Shown here: positions 26,166 to 34,952 of the stretch, piece by piece
How the letters are laid out: each line of letters begins with the position of its first letter
Numbering within the stretch: position 1 is the stretch's first letter
Assembly: GCF_036090055.1 (NCBI RefSeq)
Contig: NZ_CP107970.1
Coordinates: 5,663,001-5,727,000 of the forward strand
Length of the DNA: 64,000 nt
Origin: Nocardioides sp. NBC_00368
GTDB lineage: Bacteria; Actinomycetota; Actinomycetes; Propionibacteriales; Nocardioidaceae
Direction of reading: 5' to 3'
Translations under genes and position numbers: made by a program
Notes under the pieces: generated by a model
The model's database searches: none
What the model was told of the DNA's origin: nothing
What the model saw: only the letters and a program-made list of their open reading frames with translations

Positions 26166-27425
26166 ATGCAGACCGACCAGACAGACCAGAGCGACCAGAC
26201 CGACACCGCAGAGGTGCCAGCGCGACTCAGCGTCTCCGTGATCGTGTTCATGGCGACGGCGGCCGCCGTCGGCACCGCGACCATCTACCCGATGCAGCCC
26301 GCGATCACGACGGTGGCCGACTCGCTCGGCACCGACATCGCGTCCATCGGACTGGCTCTTGCCGGCGGCCCCGTCGGCTACATGATCGGACTCGCACTTC
26401 TCGTGCCTCTGGTCGACCGGCTTCCTCCGGGACGTGTCCTCGCCGCGCAGTTCGGGGTCCTGGCGCTCGGGCTCGCAGTCAGTGCTGCCGCCGGCACCGT
26501 GACGCTCCTGGCGGCGGGGATGGTCGTGATCGGCGCATGCTCATCCGTCGGGGCCGGTCTGAGCTCGTTCGCAGGTCGGCTGGCGCCGGTTCGACGGCGT
26601 GCCACCGTGCTGGGGACGGTGACCGCAGGCATCTCGGTCGGGGTCCTCGGCGGTCGAATCGTCGGTGGCTGGCTGACCGGCGAGTTCGGATGGCGCGTGA
26701 TGCTGCTCGTGCTCGCCGCCACCTGTGGACTCATCGCCCTGGGCTGCGTGCTGGTGCTGCCCGACGCGGCGGTGGCCGGCGGTCGTGGCTATCTCGCTTC
26801 GTTGCGATCGGTACCGGGGCTGATCGTTCGCCACCCTGTTCTGCGTTCTGCCGCTCTGCGGGGCTCCTTGTGGTTCTTCGCGTTCTGCACGGTGTGGGCC
26901 GGCATCGCCGTAGCGCTGTCTGAGGCGCCCCACTCCTTGTCGGCCGGGCAGATCGGCCTGTACGCACTGGCCGGCCTGTCGGGCCTCCTGGCCACGCAGG
27001 TCGCCGGAAGGTGGACCGACCGGGTGGGCGCTCGACGCGTGACCCTGGTCGGCCTCCTCCTCGCCGGAGCGGCCGCGGTCGCCGTCGGGTTCAGCCTCTC
27101 GAACACCGTGGTGACCTTGATCTGTCTCGCGATCTTCGACGCCGGGCTGTTCGCCGCCCAGGTCGCCAATCAGAGCACCGTCCTGGCGATCGACCCGGCT
27201 GCACCGGCGCGCTTCAACAGCGCCTACATGCTGGTCTACTTCGTCGGGGGCAGCCTCGGCACCGCATGTGGTGTCGCGGCCGTCGAGTGGTTCGGCTGGC
27301 CCGCGACCGCCCTGGTCGCCGCCGCGGCCATCGTTACGGCAGCTGCTCAGATGAGACCTACGTCTGGTGGACGTACGCCTCGAGCTGGTCGCGCTCGAAG
27401 GCGAGCTGGTCGATGCGGTGCTTGA
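26166..27425 (+). CDS. MFS transporter
   Basis: A 419-residue major facilitator with about 12 helices. A short acidic, Gln/Thr/Asp-rich N-terminus precedes the first helix (VIVFMATAAAVGTATIYPMQP). The loop RLAPVRRRATVLG and the later RWTDRVGARRV match the conserved MFS cytoplasmic loops. The substrate is unknown; the fold is like drug or metabolite exporters of the AraJ type. The last 22 codons are basic and overlap the convergent CBS gene by 68 bp. The ATG at 26166 is chosen on the -10 evidence; a longer in-frame start exists. Confidence 0.8.
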   Translation: MQTDQTDQSDQTDTAEVPARLSVSVIVFMATAAAVGTATIYPMQPAITTVADSLGTDIASIGLALAGGPVGYMIGLALLVPLVDRLPPGRVLAAQFGVLALGLAVSAAAGTVTLLAAGMVVIGACSSVGAGLSSFAGRLAPVRRRATVLGTVTAGISVGVLGGRIVGGWLTGEFGWRVMLLVLAATCGLIALGCVLVLPDAAVAGGRGYLASLRSVPGLIVRHPVLRSAALRGSLWFFAFCTVWAGIAVALSEAPHSLSAGQIGLYALAGLSGLLATQVAGRWTDRVGARRVTLVGLLLAGAAAVAVGFSLSNTVVTLICLAIFDAGLFAAQVANQSTVLAIDPAAPARFNSAYMLVYFVGGSLGTACGVAAVEWFGWPATALVAAAAIVTAAAQMRPTSGGRTPRAGRARRRAGRCGA

Positions 27426-27789
27426 CCAGGTCGCCGATGCTGACGATGCCGACCAGGGCGCCGTCGGCCACGACCGGCATGTGCCGGATCCGGCGCTTGG
27501 TCATGATGCCCAGGATCTCGTCGATGGTGGCCTCGGGAGCGCAGGTCTCGACCTCGGCCGTCATGATCGAGGAGACCTCGGCGGCGAGGAGCGCGTCGTT
27601 CTCGTGCAGCCGTCGCACGACGTCGCGCTCGGAGACGATCCCGGCCACGGCGGTGCCGTCGCCACTGACGACACAGGCACCGATGCCGTGCTCGGCGAGC
27701 ACGCCGAGCAGGTCACGCACGGTGGCGGTTGATGCGATCGTGACGACTTCTGCGATCGCCTTGCGAGTGAGTACGTCCGCGATCTTCAT
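27358..27789 (-). CDS. CBS-domain pair protein
   Basis: A 143-residue protein made of two CBS motifs (about 8-65 and 75-130) that together bind an adenine nucleotide. Typical turns are GIGACVVSGDGTAVAGIVSERDV and HMPVVADGALVGIVSIGDLV. The C-terminal helix IDQLAFERDQLEAYVHQT ends the protein. It may act as an energy-state sensor in the cytoplasm; the partner is unknown. The ATG is leaderless. A CRP-like dyad lies just upstream of the -10. Confidence 0.85.
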   Translation of the reverse strand: MKIADVLTRKAIAEVVTIASTATVRDLLGVLAEHGIGACVVSGDGTAVAGIVSERDVVRRLHENDALLAAEVSSIMTAEVETCAPEATIDEILGIMTKRRIRHMPVVADGALVGIVSIGDLVKHRIDQLAFERDQLEAYVHQT

Positions 27790-27795
27790 GCATCA

Positions 27796-27801
27796 ACGGT
27801 A
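27796..27801 (-). promoter_or_regulatory. -10 hexamer TACCGT, leaderless CBS gene
   Basis: On the minus strand TACCGT ends 6 bases before the ATG at 27789. Confidence 0.5.
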
Positions 27802-27806
27802 GCGGC

Positions 27807-27822
27807 TGTGACTCGCGTCACG
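27807..27822. promoter_or_regulatory. CRP/FNR-family-like site upstream of CBS gene
   Basis: TGTGA-N6-TCACG is one base from the CRP consensus dyad and covers the expected -35 area of the CBS promoter. A second dyad, GTGAC-N3-GTCAC, lies about 25 bases further upstream. Confidence 0.5.
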
Positions 27823-27843
27823 CCAGAGGTTGGTGTGACAGCG

Positions 27844-28716
27844 TCACTCGGTTGCCGGACGACGGAACGCGGTGACCGACCCAGGCTGAGCGGCCGGCCA
27901 GTCGGCGTCGTTGTTGCCGTCGGGGAGCCCGCCGAGGAAGGAGAGCACCGCGTCGTGCAAGTGTCCGTTGGTGGCCAGCGCGTTGCCGCCCCACGGCCCC
28001 GGGTCGCCGGCCAGCGAGGTGAACTGCCCGCCGGCCTCACGCACGATGATGTCCAGCGCGGCCATGTCGTAGAGCTCGAGCTCCGGCTCGACCGCGATGT
28101 CGACCGCACCCTCGGCCACGAGCATGTAGGACCAGAAGTCGGAGTAGGCACGGGTGCGCCAGCAGCTCCGCATCAGCGCCAGGAAGTCCTCGAGCCGCTC
28201 GCGCTCCTCCCAGCCGTGCAGCGAGGAGTAGGACATCGAGGCGTCCTCCAGGCGGCGTACGTCCGAGACCTGGCAGCGGGTCGACTTCATCAGCGACTTG
28301 CCGGTGTGGGCGCCCTGGCCCTTCGCCGCCCACCAGCGCCGCCCGAGCTGAGGCGCGGAGACGACCGACATCACGACCTCGTTGTCGACGGCGAGCGCGA
28401 TCAGGGTGGCCCAGACCGGCACGCCGCGCACGAAGTTCTTCGTGCCGTCGATCGGGTCCACGATCCAGCGCCGGCTGGAGGAGCCGGAGGATCCCGACTC
28501 CTCGCCGGTGATCGCGTCGCGGGTGCGTGCGCGGGAGAGCGTGCGCCGGATGGACTCCTCCACGGCCTTGTCCGCGTCCGAGACGGGGGTGAGGTCGGGC
28601 TTGGTCATGACGTGCAGGTCGAGCGCCTTGAACCGCGACGTCGACAGCGAGTCGGCGTCGTCGGCCAGCAGGTGCGCCAGCCGCAGGTCGTCGTTGTAGT
28701 CAGGAGTGCTCGCCAC
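27844..28716 (-). CDS. hisN: Histidinol-phosphatase, inositol-monophosphatase family
   Basis: A 290-residue metal-dependent phosphatase, probably the last-but-one phosphate removal in histidine synthesis (histidinol-phosphate to histidinol). Motifs are TGEESG (metal ligand Glu), DPIDGTKNFVRG (metal ligands and active site) and the C-terminal ELELYDMAALDIIVREAGG. Actinobacterial HisN enzymes have this family and length; inositol phosphatase is the alternative. GTG at 28716 is chosen because the sequence begins close to the fold and TAGAGT lies 8 bases upstream. Confidence 0.75.
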   Translation of the reverse strand: MASTPDYNDDLRLAHLLADDADSLSTSRFKALDLHVMTKPDLTPVSDADKAVEESIRRTLSRARTRDAITGEESGSSGSSSRRWIVDPIDGTKNFVRGVPVWATLIALAVDNEVVMSVVSAPQLGRRWWAAKGQGAHTGKSLMKSTRCQVSDVRRLEDASMSYSSLHGWEERERLEDFLALMRSCWRTRAYSDFWSYMLVAEGAVDIAVEPELELYDMAALDIIVREAGGQFTSLAGDPGPWGGNALATNGHLHDAVLSFLGGLPDGNNDADWPAAQPGSVTAFRRPATE

Positions 28717-28724
28717 GAGGATCC

Positions 28725-28730
28725 ACTCTA
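28725..28730 (-). promoter_or_regulatory. -10 hexamer TAGAGT, leaderless hisN
   Basis: On the minus strand TAGAGT ends 8 bases before the GTG at 28716. Confidence 0.4.
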
Positions 28731-28813
28731 GTGGCTCCGCTCTCCCTGCGAACCCTCCCCTGGTAACCGGTTCCCCACGAAAACACCGGCCGGGGCATCG
28801 ATGGCTCGGCCGG

Positions 28814-29824
28814 TCAGAGGGCGTACGTCGGCACCGACCGCGCCTCGAGCAGGCGACGGAACGAGGCGACCCGTTCCGGATCGAGCCTCCCGTCCTCGAT
28901 CGCGATGTCCAGCCCGCACTCCGGCGCATCGGCGGCGTGCGAGCAGCCGCGCGGGCACTCGGCCGTCGCCTCCTGCAGATCGGGGAAGGAGACGATGAGC
29001 CGTTCCGGCTCGACGTGCGCCAGCCCGAACGTACGGATCCCCGGGGTGTCGACGATCCAGCCGTCCCCCGGGAGCCGCAGCATCAACGCCGATGTGGAGG
29101 TGTGCCGTCCGCGCCCGGTGACCGCGTTGACGTGCCCGACCTCGCGGTCGGCGTCGGGAACGATCGCGTTGACCAGGGTCGACTTGCCCACCCCGCTGTG
29201 GCCGAGGAGGACCGACGTACGTCCGTCGAGCTTCTCCTGCAGCGCGCTCATGTCGCCGCCGCGCTGGGTCACCACCCACGGCACCCCCAGCGACCGGTAG
29301 ATCGAGACGAGCGACTCCGGGTCGGCCAGGTCGGCCTTGGTGATGCACAGCAGGGGGTCGATGCCCGCCTCCAGGGCAGCCACCAGCGCGCGGTCGATGA
29401 ACCCCGTACGCGGCTCGGGGTCGGCGATCGCGGTGACGATCACCAGCTGGTCGGCGTTGGCGACCACGACCCGCTCGACGGGGTCGTCGTCGTCAGCCGT
29501 ACGCCGCAGCACCGTCTCCCGGGTCTCGACCTCGACGATCCGGGCCAGTGCGCCCTCGGCCCCCGAGGTGTCGCCGACGACCTTCACCCGGTCGCCCACG
29601 ACCACACCCTTGCGGCCGAGCGGGCGGGCCTTGACCGCCCACACCTCGACGTCCGGGGCCTCGTCCATGACCAGCGTGAACCGTCCACGGTCGACCGTGA
29701 TCACCCGCCCGAGGTCGGCGTCGTCGTAGCTGGGGCGGTCCTTCGTCCGCGGTCGGGTGCGGCGCCGGGGACGGTCGTAGTGCTCGACGTCCTCGGTCCC
29801 GTAGCGCCGCTGTGCCTTCGCCAT
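28814..29824 (-). CDS. rsgA: Ribosome small-subunit GTPase RsgA
   Basis: A 336-residue circularly permuted GTPase that helps the final maturation of the 30S subunit. The basic N-terminus (RPRRRTRPRTKDRP) precedes an OB fold. G motifs follow in permuted order: TKAD (G4), GHSGVGKSTLVN (G1) and DTPGIRTF (G3). A zinc knuckle follows (CPRGCSHAADAPEC). All key residues are present. It is next to aroA as in M. tuberculosis. Confidence 0.9.
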   Translation of the reverse strand: MAKAQRRYGTEDVEHYDRPRRRTRPRTKDRPSYDDADLGRVITVDRGRFTLVMDEAPDVEVWAVKARPLGRKGVVVGDRVKVVGDTSGAEGALARIVEVETRETVLRRTADDDDPVERVVVANADQLVIVTAIADPEPRTGFIDRALVAALEAGIDPLLCITKADLADPESLVSIYRSLGVPWVVTQRGGDMSALQEKLDGRTSVLLGHSGVGKSTLVNAIVPDADREVGHVNAVTGRGRHTSTSALMLRLPGDGWIVDTPGIRTFGLAHVEPERLIVSFPDLQEATAECPRGCSHAADAPECGLDIAIEDGRLDPERVASFRRLLEARSVPTYAL

Positions 29825-29841
29825 CAGGATGCTCCCGGCGT

Positions 29842-29867
29842 GGGATACCCGGTCGACCGGGTATCCC
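29842..29867. repeat. Palindrome family C copy 1
   Basis: A perfect 26-bp palindrome without a loop; the half-site is GGGATACCCGGTC. It shares the core ATACCCGGT-NN-ACCGGGTAT with the element at 56168. It lies between the aroA end and the rsgA start on the minus strand. Confidence 0.8.
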
Positions 29868-29947
29868 TGGACTGGGCGGTCACTGAAACACCCGACAAGT
29901 CCACGAAGTGCCCGTCAAGTACTACCGGCGATCTCATCGGGAGGACC

Positions 29948-31243
29948 TCAGAAGAGTCCCGCCCAGAAGGGCGCGAAGTCGGTGAAGGTCTTGGAGGTGG
30001 TGGTGATGTTCTCGACGAGGACGTCGTCGACGGCAGCGCCGATGATCACGCCGGCGTGCGCCATCCGGTGGTCGGCGTAGGTGTGGAACACCCCGCCGTG
30101 AAGCGTCGCCGGCCGGATGGTCAGGCCGTCGGGGTGCTCGGTGACGTCGGCCCCGAGTGCGCCCAGCTCCTGGGCGAGCGCGGCGAGCCGGTCGGTCTCG
30201 TGGCCGCGGATGTGGCCGATGCCGGTCAGGTGCGAGGGCGTCTCCGCGAGGGCGCAGAGGGCCGCGACCGCCGGAGTGAGCTCGCCGATGTCGTGCATGT
30301 CCAGGTCGATCCCGATGAGTCGCTCGGGTCCGGTCACGGTGAGCCCGTCGTCGCCTACCTGCACCTCGCAGCCCATCAGCGAGAGCACCTCGCGCAGCTG
30401 GTCGCCCGGCTGGTCGGTGGCCTCCGGCCAGTCGCGCACGGTCACCGTACCGCCCGAGACCGCCGCCAGCGCCAGGAACGGGGCCGCGTTGGACAGGTCG
30501 GGCTCGATCGTGCGGTCCAGGGCCTTGATCGGTCCCGGTGCCACGGTCCAGCGGTTGGCGTCTGAGTCGTCGACCGCGACGCCGTGCTCGCGCAGCATCG
30601 CGACCGTCATGTCGATGTGGGGGAGCGAGGGCACCGGCTTGCCGTCGTGGCGGATGTCGATGCCCTGCTCGTAGCGCGCCCCCGCCAGCAGCAGCGCGCT
30701 GATGAACTGGCTCGAGGCCGAGGCGTCGACCACCACGGTGCCGCCGGGCACCGCACCGGCGCCGCGGATGGTGAACGGCAGCCCGTCACCCTCGATGTCC
30801 ACGCCGAGGTCGCGCAGCGCGCGCAGCACCTCGCCGACCGGCCGCTTGCGCATGTGCGGGTCGCCGTCGAAGGCGATCGTGCCGGTGGAGAGCGCGGCCA
30901 CCGGAGGTACGAACCGCATCACCGTCCCCGCCAGCCCGCAGTCGACCTCGGCGTCGGCGCCGAACACGCCAGGCGTCACGACCCAGTCCTCGCCCGAGGT
31001 GTCCACCTGCGACCCCAGCGATGTCAGTGCTGCCGCCATCAGCAGCGTGTCGCGCGAGCGCAGGGCACGACGTACGACACTCGGCCCGTCCGCGATCGCG
31101 GCCAGCAGCAGCGCCCGGTTGGTGAGCGACTTGCTCCCGGGCAGCGACACCGTCGCCGTCACCGGACCGCGCGCCAGGGGCGCCGGCCAGGGGTCGGCCG
31201 GTCCGTTGGCAGGGTCAGCGGCACGGTCGGTCGTCGTAGTCAC
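29948..31243 (-). CDS. aroA: 3-phosphoshikimate 1-carboxyvinyltransferase (EPSP synthase)
   Basis: A 431-residue enzyme joining shikimate-3-phosphate and phosphoenolpyruvate in aromatic amino-acid synthesis. Conserved segments are LPGSKSLTNRALLLAA (phosphate and PEP binding), CGLAGTVMRFV, ASASSQFISALLLAG, RWTVAPG and the C-terminal DHRMAHAGVI. The GTG start is preceded by TAAAGT at 7 bases. Confidence 0.92.
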   Translation of the reverse strand: MTTTTDRAADPANGPADPWPAPLARGPVTATVSLPGSKSLTNRALLLAAIADGPSVVRRALRSRDTLLMAAALTSLGSQVDTSGEDWVVTPGVFGADAEVDCGLAGTVMRFVPPVAALSTGTIAFDGDPHMRKRPVGEVLRALRDLGVDIEGDGLPFTIRGAGAVPGGTVVVDASASSQFISALLLAGARYEQGIDIRHDGKPVPSLPHIDMTVAMLREHGVAVDDSDANRWTVAPGPIKALDRTIEPDLSNAAPFLALAAVSGGTVTVRDWPEATDQPGDQLREVLSLMGCEVQVGDDGLTVTGPERLIGIDLDMHDIGELTPAVAALCALAETPSHLTGIGHIRGHETDRLAALAQELGALGADVTEHPDGLTIRPATLHGGVFHTYADHRMAHAGVIIGAAVDDVLVENITTTSKTFTDFAPFWAGLF

Positions 31244-31250
31244 AGGTCCA

Positions 31251-31256
31251 ACTTTA
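31251..31256 (-). promoter_or_regulatory. -10 hexamer TAAAGT, leaderless aroA
   Basis: On the minus strand TAAAGT ends 7 bases before the GTG at 31243. Confidence 0.5.
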
Positions 31257-31312
31257 GAGGTTCTGAGAGCCAGGGCGGCCGCCGGTCACCGGGGATGGAA
31301 CCGGCGACGGGC

Positions 31313-33895
31313 TCAGTCGATCCCGAGCGCCTTCAGGAAACCCTCCCAGGTCAGCCCGCCGGTCGCGGAGCCGCGCTCGACCTCGAGGTCCTCGTCCGGG
31401 TCGGCGCTGTCGCTGGGCTCCTCAGGCTCTTCGGGCAGCGTGGGACCCTCGCTCGGGCTGCCCGGGTCGCTGGGCAGATCCGAGGAGGGAGTCGGCACCT
31501 GAGGTACGTCCGGAGTGGTCGGCGGCGTGGGCACCTGCGGGACGTCCGGGGTCGTCGGCGGCGTGGGCACCTGTGGCACGTCCGGCGTCTCGGTGGGAGA
31601 GGGCGTCGGGGTCGGCGTGGGCGTCGGGGTCGGCGTGGGCTCCTCGCCGGCGGACCCGGAGACGCTGTCGTGGTTGTTGCTCGCGTCGCTGTCTTCGTAA
31701 CCGGCCGGGACGATGCGGGCGTCGAAGGTCCAGGTCTCGCCCGCCTTCGGGATGAAGTTGACCTGTGCCGCCGTGCCGTCACCGGCCAGCTCGCACTCGT
31801 AGGAGTAGGTGCTGCCCGTCGGCGGGGGAGCGAAGGTGCCGCAGGCCTGCCAGCCGAGGTAGGCCGGCTCCATGCCCGTCACCGTGATCATGAGCTTGGT
31901 CGACCGGCCGGTCGCGGGCTCGGGGAGGCCGGTGACCTCTGCGGTGGCGGCCACGTAGCTCGCCCACCCGGACAGCCCGAGGAACGACGCACCGAACCCG
32001 CCGTCCTGCTGGTAGGCGCTAACCGCGACTTTTGGGTCGTGCTTCGGCGCTTCTTCCTCGAAGGTCACCTCCACAGCACCGACGTCCTTGCCGCCGTGGC
32101 CGTCCGAGATCCGATAGGTGAAGGTGTCGCCGGCGCCGTCGTAGCCGGGGGTCATCGTGTAGACGACCTTGCCGTCGACGATCTCGGCCCGGCCGTGCGC
32201 GGGCTGGTCCACGATCTCGACCAGGTCGAGGGTGTCGTCGTTGTCGTCGGTGTCGTTGGCGAGTACGTCGATGGTGCCCTGCGCCGTCGACGGCTGGTTG
32301 CCGTTTCCGTTGCCGTTGTTGCCCTGGCCGTTGCCGTTCGACCCGGGAGTCCTGGTCAGTGTCGCGTCGTCGCCGACGGCCTTGGGGTCGGCGTTGGGCG
32401 TGGTCACGTCCACGGTGCCGGCGACCTCGCCGCCGTTGCCGTCGGTGAGGACGTACTCGATCGTGTCGGTCCCGCGCCAGCCCTTGTCGGCGACGTAGGT
32501 GACGGTGGTGACCGGCTCACCGGCCATCCGCAGGCCACCGAAGATCACGCCGCTGGGGCCGCGGCCCTTGCCGCCCGAGGACGTGCCGCCCACGGTGACG
32601 GCGCCGTGGGCGGGGGCGCGGACGTTGGCCTCCTTGACCGAGAGCGAGTCGCCGTTGGCGTCGGTCGCGCCCTGGGTCAGGTCGATGACCGCCTTGCCAC
32701 CCGGAGCGACCTGCACCTCGGGCAGCGGCGAGGTGATGACCGGTGCCTCCTGGGTCTGGGCCGGGGCAGTGTCGGTGGGCTGGTCGGCCGGCTGATCGGC
32801 GGGAGGCGCGGCCGGAGGTGCGGCCGGCGGGGGCGCCGGCTGGTCGGCGGGCGGCGCGGCCGGCGGCGCGGCCGGAGGAGCCGCGGGCGCCGGGTCGGCG
32901 GGTGCCTCCGCAGCGGGCTCTTCCGCGGCCGGCACCTTGGGCGCCGGATCACCACCGGTGAGCGCGAACCCGGCGACCACGGCCGCGGCGGCCGCGACAC
33001 CGGCACCACCCGCGACCGTACGTCCCACCGGATCGCCCAGCACCCAGTCCCTGACCCGCCCGAAGAAGAGCACGACACCGCCCTTGGCGGCGACACCGCC
33101 ACCGACGGCGAGGTAGCCCGCCCCCGCGGCGCCGAGCAGAGCCGGAGCGAGCCAAGCACCCATCCCGGAGTTGACCTCGGTGAGCTCGAGGTAGATCGCG
33201 GTGCACGGACGGCAGTCCTGCAGGTGGTCGTCGACCTTCTTCGAGTCGCGCTTGGACAGGCCGTTGCGGATGTAGGCGCCCAGGTTGGCGCGGGTGGTGG
33301 CGCAGGCCTCCTCGACGGCGTCCTGCGCGTGCATCGAGATGAAGGCCTGCTTGAGGCCCTCCCGGGCCCGGTAGGCGAGTGCGGAGACCGAGTTGGCGGA
33401 CATGCCGAGCATCGGCGCGATCTCGGCGGGCTTCTGGCCCTCGACCTCGGTGTGCCACAGCACCTGCTGCCAGCGCTCGGGAAGCTGCTGGAACGCCTTC
33501 GCGGCCGCCTGGTTGTCGAAGCCCGACACCGCGGTGTCCTCGAAGGGCACCCCCGGGTCGAAGGGCGTCAGGTCGTCGGTGGTCGTGAGCTTCGAGGCGG
33601 CCCGGATCTTGTCCACGTGCAGCCGGCGCAGCGACGTCAGCAGGTAGGCGCGGAACGCCAGGTCGGGGCCACCGCCCCTCTGCAGCACGTTGAGCACCTT
33701 GGAGAACGCCTCGGAGACGAGATCGTCGGCGTCTCCCGGCGACACCAGCTGACGAGCGAGGCGGCGGGCGGCCTCGACATGGCGCTCGAACAGCGTCCCG
33801 TACGCATCCAGGTCACCACCGCGGACGGCGGTGATCAGCTCGGCGTCGCCAGGGGCGTCGAGGGTAGGTAGAGGGGTGGGGGTCGTTTCGCTCAC
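31313..33895 (-). CDS. ECF sigma factor fused to zinc anti-sigma domain, membrane anchor and extracellular region
   Basis: An 860-residue fusion. Residues 13-185 are an ECF sigma factor: region 2 with DADDLVSEAFSKVLN, region 4 with LPERWQQVLWHTEVEGQKPAEIA and a helix-turn-helix MSANSVSALAYRA. Residues 198-231 carry Cys198, His224, Cys228 and Cys231, the spacing of zinc anti-sigma (ZAS) domains. Hydrophobic stretches follow (about 246-277 and 293-313), then an Ala/Pro-rich linker (about 318-385) and two cadherin-like repeats (about 389-625). A further domain and a TP-rich, low-complexity tail end the protein. The sigma part should face the cytoplasm and the C-terminus the outside, giving a membrane-held transcription factor. 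The GTG start has TAACGT 10 bases upstream. Confidence 0.85.
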   Translation of the reverse strand: MSETTPTPLPTLDAPGDAELITAVRGGDLDAYGTLFERHVEAARRLARQLVSPGDADDLVSEAFSKVLNVLQRGGGPDLAFRAYLLTSLRRLHVDKIRAASKLTTTDDLTPFDPGVPFEDTAVSGFDNQAAAKAFQQLPERWQQVLWHTEVEGQKPAEIAPMLGMSANSVSALAYRAREGLKQAFISMHAQDAVEEACATTRANLGAYIRNGLSKRDSKKVDDHLQDCRPCTAIYLELTEVNSGMGAWLAPALLGAAGAGYLAVGGGVAAKGGVVLFFGRVRDWVLGDPVGRTVAGGAGVAAAAAVVAGFALTGGDPAPKVPAAEEPAAEAPADPAPAAPPAAPPAAPPADQPAPPPAAPPAAPPADQPADQPTDTAPAQTQEAPVITSPLPEVQVAPGGKAVIDLTQGATDANGDSLSVKEANVRAPAHGAVTVGGTSSGGKGRGPSGVIFGGLRMAGEPVTTVTYVADKGWRGTDTIEYVLTDGNGGEVAGTVDVTTPNADPKAVGDDATLTRTPGSNGNGQGNNGNGNGNQPSTAQGTIDVLANDTDDNDDTLDLVEIVDQPAHGRAEIVDGKVVYTMTPGYDGAGDTFTYRISDGHGGKDVGAVEVTFEEEAPKHDPKVAVSAYQQDGGFGASFLGLSGWASYVAATAEVTGLPEPATGRSTKLMITVTGMEPAYLGWQACGTFAPPPTGSTYSYECELAGDGTAAQVNFIPKAGETWTFDARIVPAGYEDSDASNNHDSVSGSAGEEPTPTPTPTPTPTPSPTETPDVPQVPTPPTTPDVPQVPTPPTTPDVPQVPTPSSDLPSDPGSPSEGPTLPEEPEEPSDSADPDEDLEVERGSATGGLTWEGFLKALGID
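31494..31589. repeat. 36-bp coding tandem repeat
   Basis: Three copies, in phase at 31494, 31530 and 31566, encode TPDVPQVPTPPT-like 12-residue units in the C-terminal tail of the sigma fusion. They fit an extended wall-spanning stalk. Confidence 0.8.
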
Positions 33896-34188
33896 GGCAC
33901 CAGAGACGTTAGAAGGACGGAGGTATGACGCGGGTTGCGCCGACGGGAGACATGCGTTGTGCTAACGACTGCGGCGGCCGGCACGTCACGCCTCCTTCCC
34001 GGGATCGGACAACAAGTTTCGAGAAACCCGGAAAAGGTGGGTCTCTATCGCGTCATGCTCACCGATTTCGCCCGTCACGTCCACGTGAGCGCGCAGGAGA
34101 TCGGCGCGCGCACCACTGTATCCATCACCCGACGATTTCGAACGAGGAACCACAGCAACGCCTGGAAACACGAGGAAAGAGGTGAGTC
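33896..34188. other. Divergent intergenic region
   Basis: The space between the sigma fusion and the degenerate-GGDEF gene. It holds no gene with good codon use. The end near 34175 has an AGGAAAGAGGTGA ribosome-binding site. No clear operator was identified. Confidence 0.4.
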
Positions 34189-34911
34189 GTGCGGCTGTTC
34201 TCCCGGGGTTGGCGTGCGCGTGCGTCCACCCCGCCTGAGTCCACGGAGCTCTCCGATGAGCAGCGGGCGGCGCTCCCGCCGCGGTTCGAGGCCGTCGCCG
34301 AGGCGCTGGCCGAGCGGAGCAGCTACGTCGCCGAGGCCTGCTGGGTGGTCGGTCATGACCTCGCCGAGATCGGTGTACCGCTCGGGGAGAGCCTCGAGGA
34401 CCTCCGGGCGACGACCCAGACCGTCCACAGCCGTGACCCGGCCTTCGCCGAGGTGCACGCACTCTCCGTCGCCTGGAGCGAGGCGACGCTCGGCTATCTG
34501 CACACCATCTCCTGCGCCGACCCGCTCACCGGTCTCTCCACCCTGGCGCACGTACGCGAGCGCATCTCCGATCTCTACCGCGAGGCCAAGGCGTGCAGCC
34601 ACGCGCTGGTCGTCACCGACGCCCACGTCCCGGGCACCCGCGGGAAGACCGACAGCATCGCCACCGCCCGCCGGATGTCGCTGCTGGGCCAGACGGCCCG
34701 CACGGTCTTCGCCGGCGCGGCCGCCGTCGGACAGGTCGGTCACAGCCGGATGGTCGTGGTGGCCCCGCGCGACGAGACGCTGGTCAAGAGGCTCGGCCTC
34801 CTCAAGCGGATGGTCGAGCACAGCGCCGACCGGATCTGGATCGAGGGGCTTCCGGAGAACGACAGGTCCGCCGGCTTCCTGCTCGACGAGCTCGCCCGCG
34901 GAGCCTCGTAA
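34189..34911 (+). CDS. Degenerate GGDEF-like protein
   Basis: A 240-residue cytoplasmic protein. ADPLTGLSTLAHVRERISDLYREA at about 105-128 resembles the opening of a diguanylate cyclase (GGDEF) domain. The GGDEF loop itself is absent, as is the I-site, so catalysis is unlikely. The N-terminal half is helical (AALPPRFEAVAEALAERS). It might bind a nucleotide or act as a protein scaffold. A strong ribosome-binding site precedes the GTG. Confidence 0.5.
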   Translation: MRLFSRGWRARASTPPESTELSDEQRAALPPRFEAVAEALAERSSYVAEACWVVGHDLAEIGVPLGESLEDLRATTQTVHSRDPAFAEVHALSVAWSEATLGYLHTISCADPLTGLSTLAHVRERISDLYREAKACSHALVVTDAHVPGTRGKTDSIATARRMSLLGQTARTVFAGAAAVGQVGHSRMVVVAPRDETLVKRLGLLKRMVEHSADRIWIEGLPENDRSAGFLLDELARGAS

Positions 34912-34940
34912 TACCTGGAAACAGCACGGTCCGGCGGCGC

Positions 34941-34946
34941 TAAGGT
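34941..34946 (+). promoter_or_regulatory. -10 hexamer TAAGGT, leaderless SRAP gene
   Basis: TAAGGT ends 6 bases before the ATG at 34953. Confidence 0.5.
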
Positions 34947-34952
34947 GAACGT

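Noticed and set aside
31494..31589. Regular 36-bp repeats suggestive of a CRISPR array
   Set aside because: There are no spacers; the units are adjacent, in coding phase and encode a Pro/Thr repeat.
30584..33871. A 1,095-codon plus-strand frame opposite aroA and the sigma fusion
   Set aside because: Low-complexity composition caused by antisense reading of coding DNA; no domain or ribosome-binding site.
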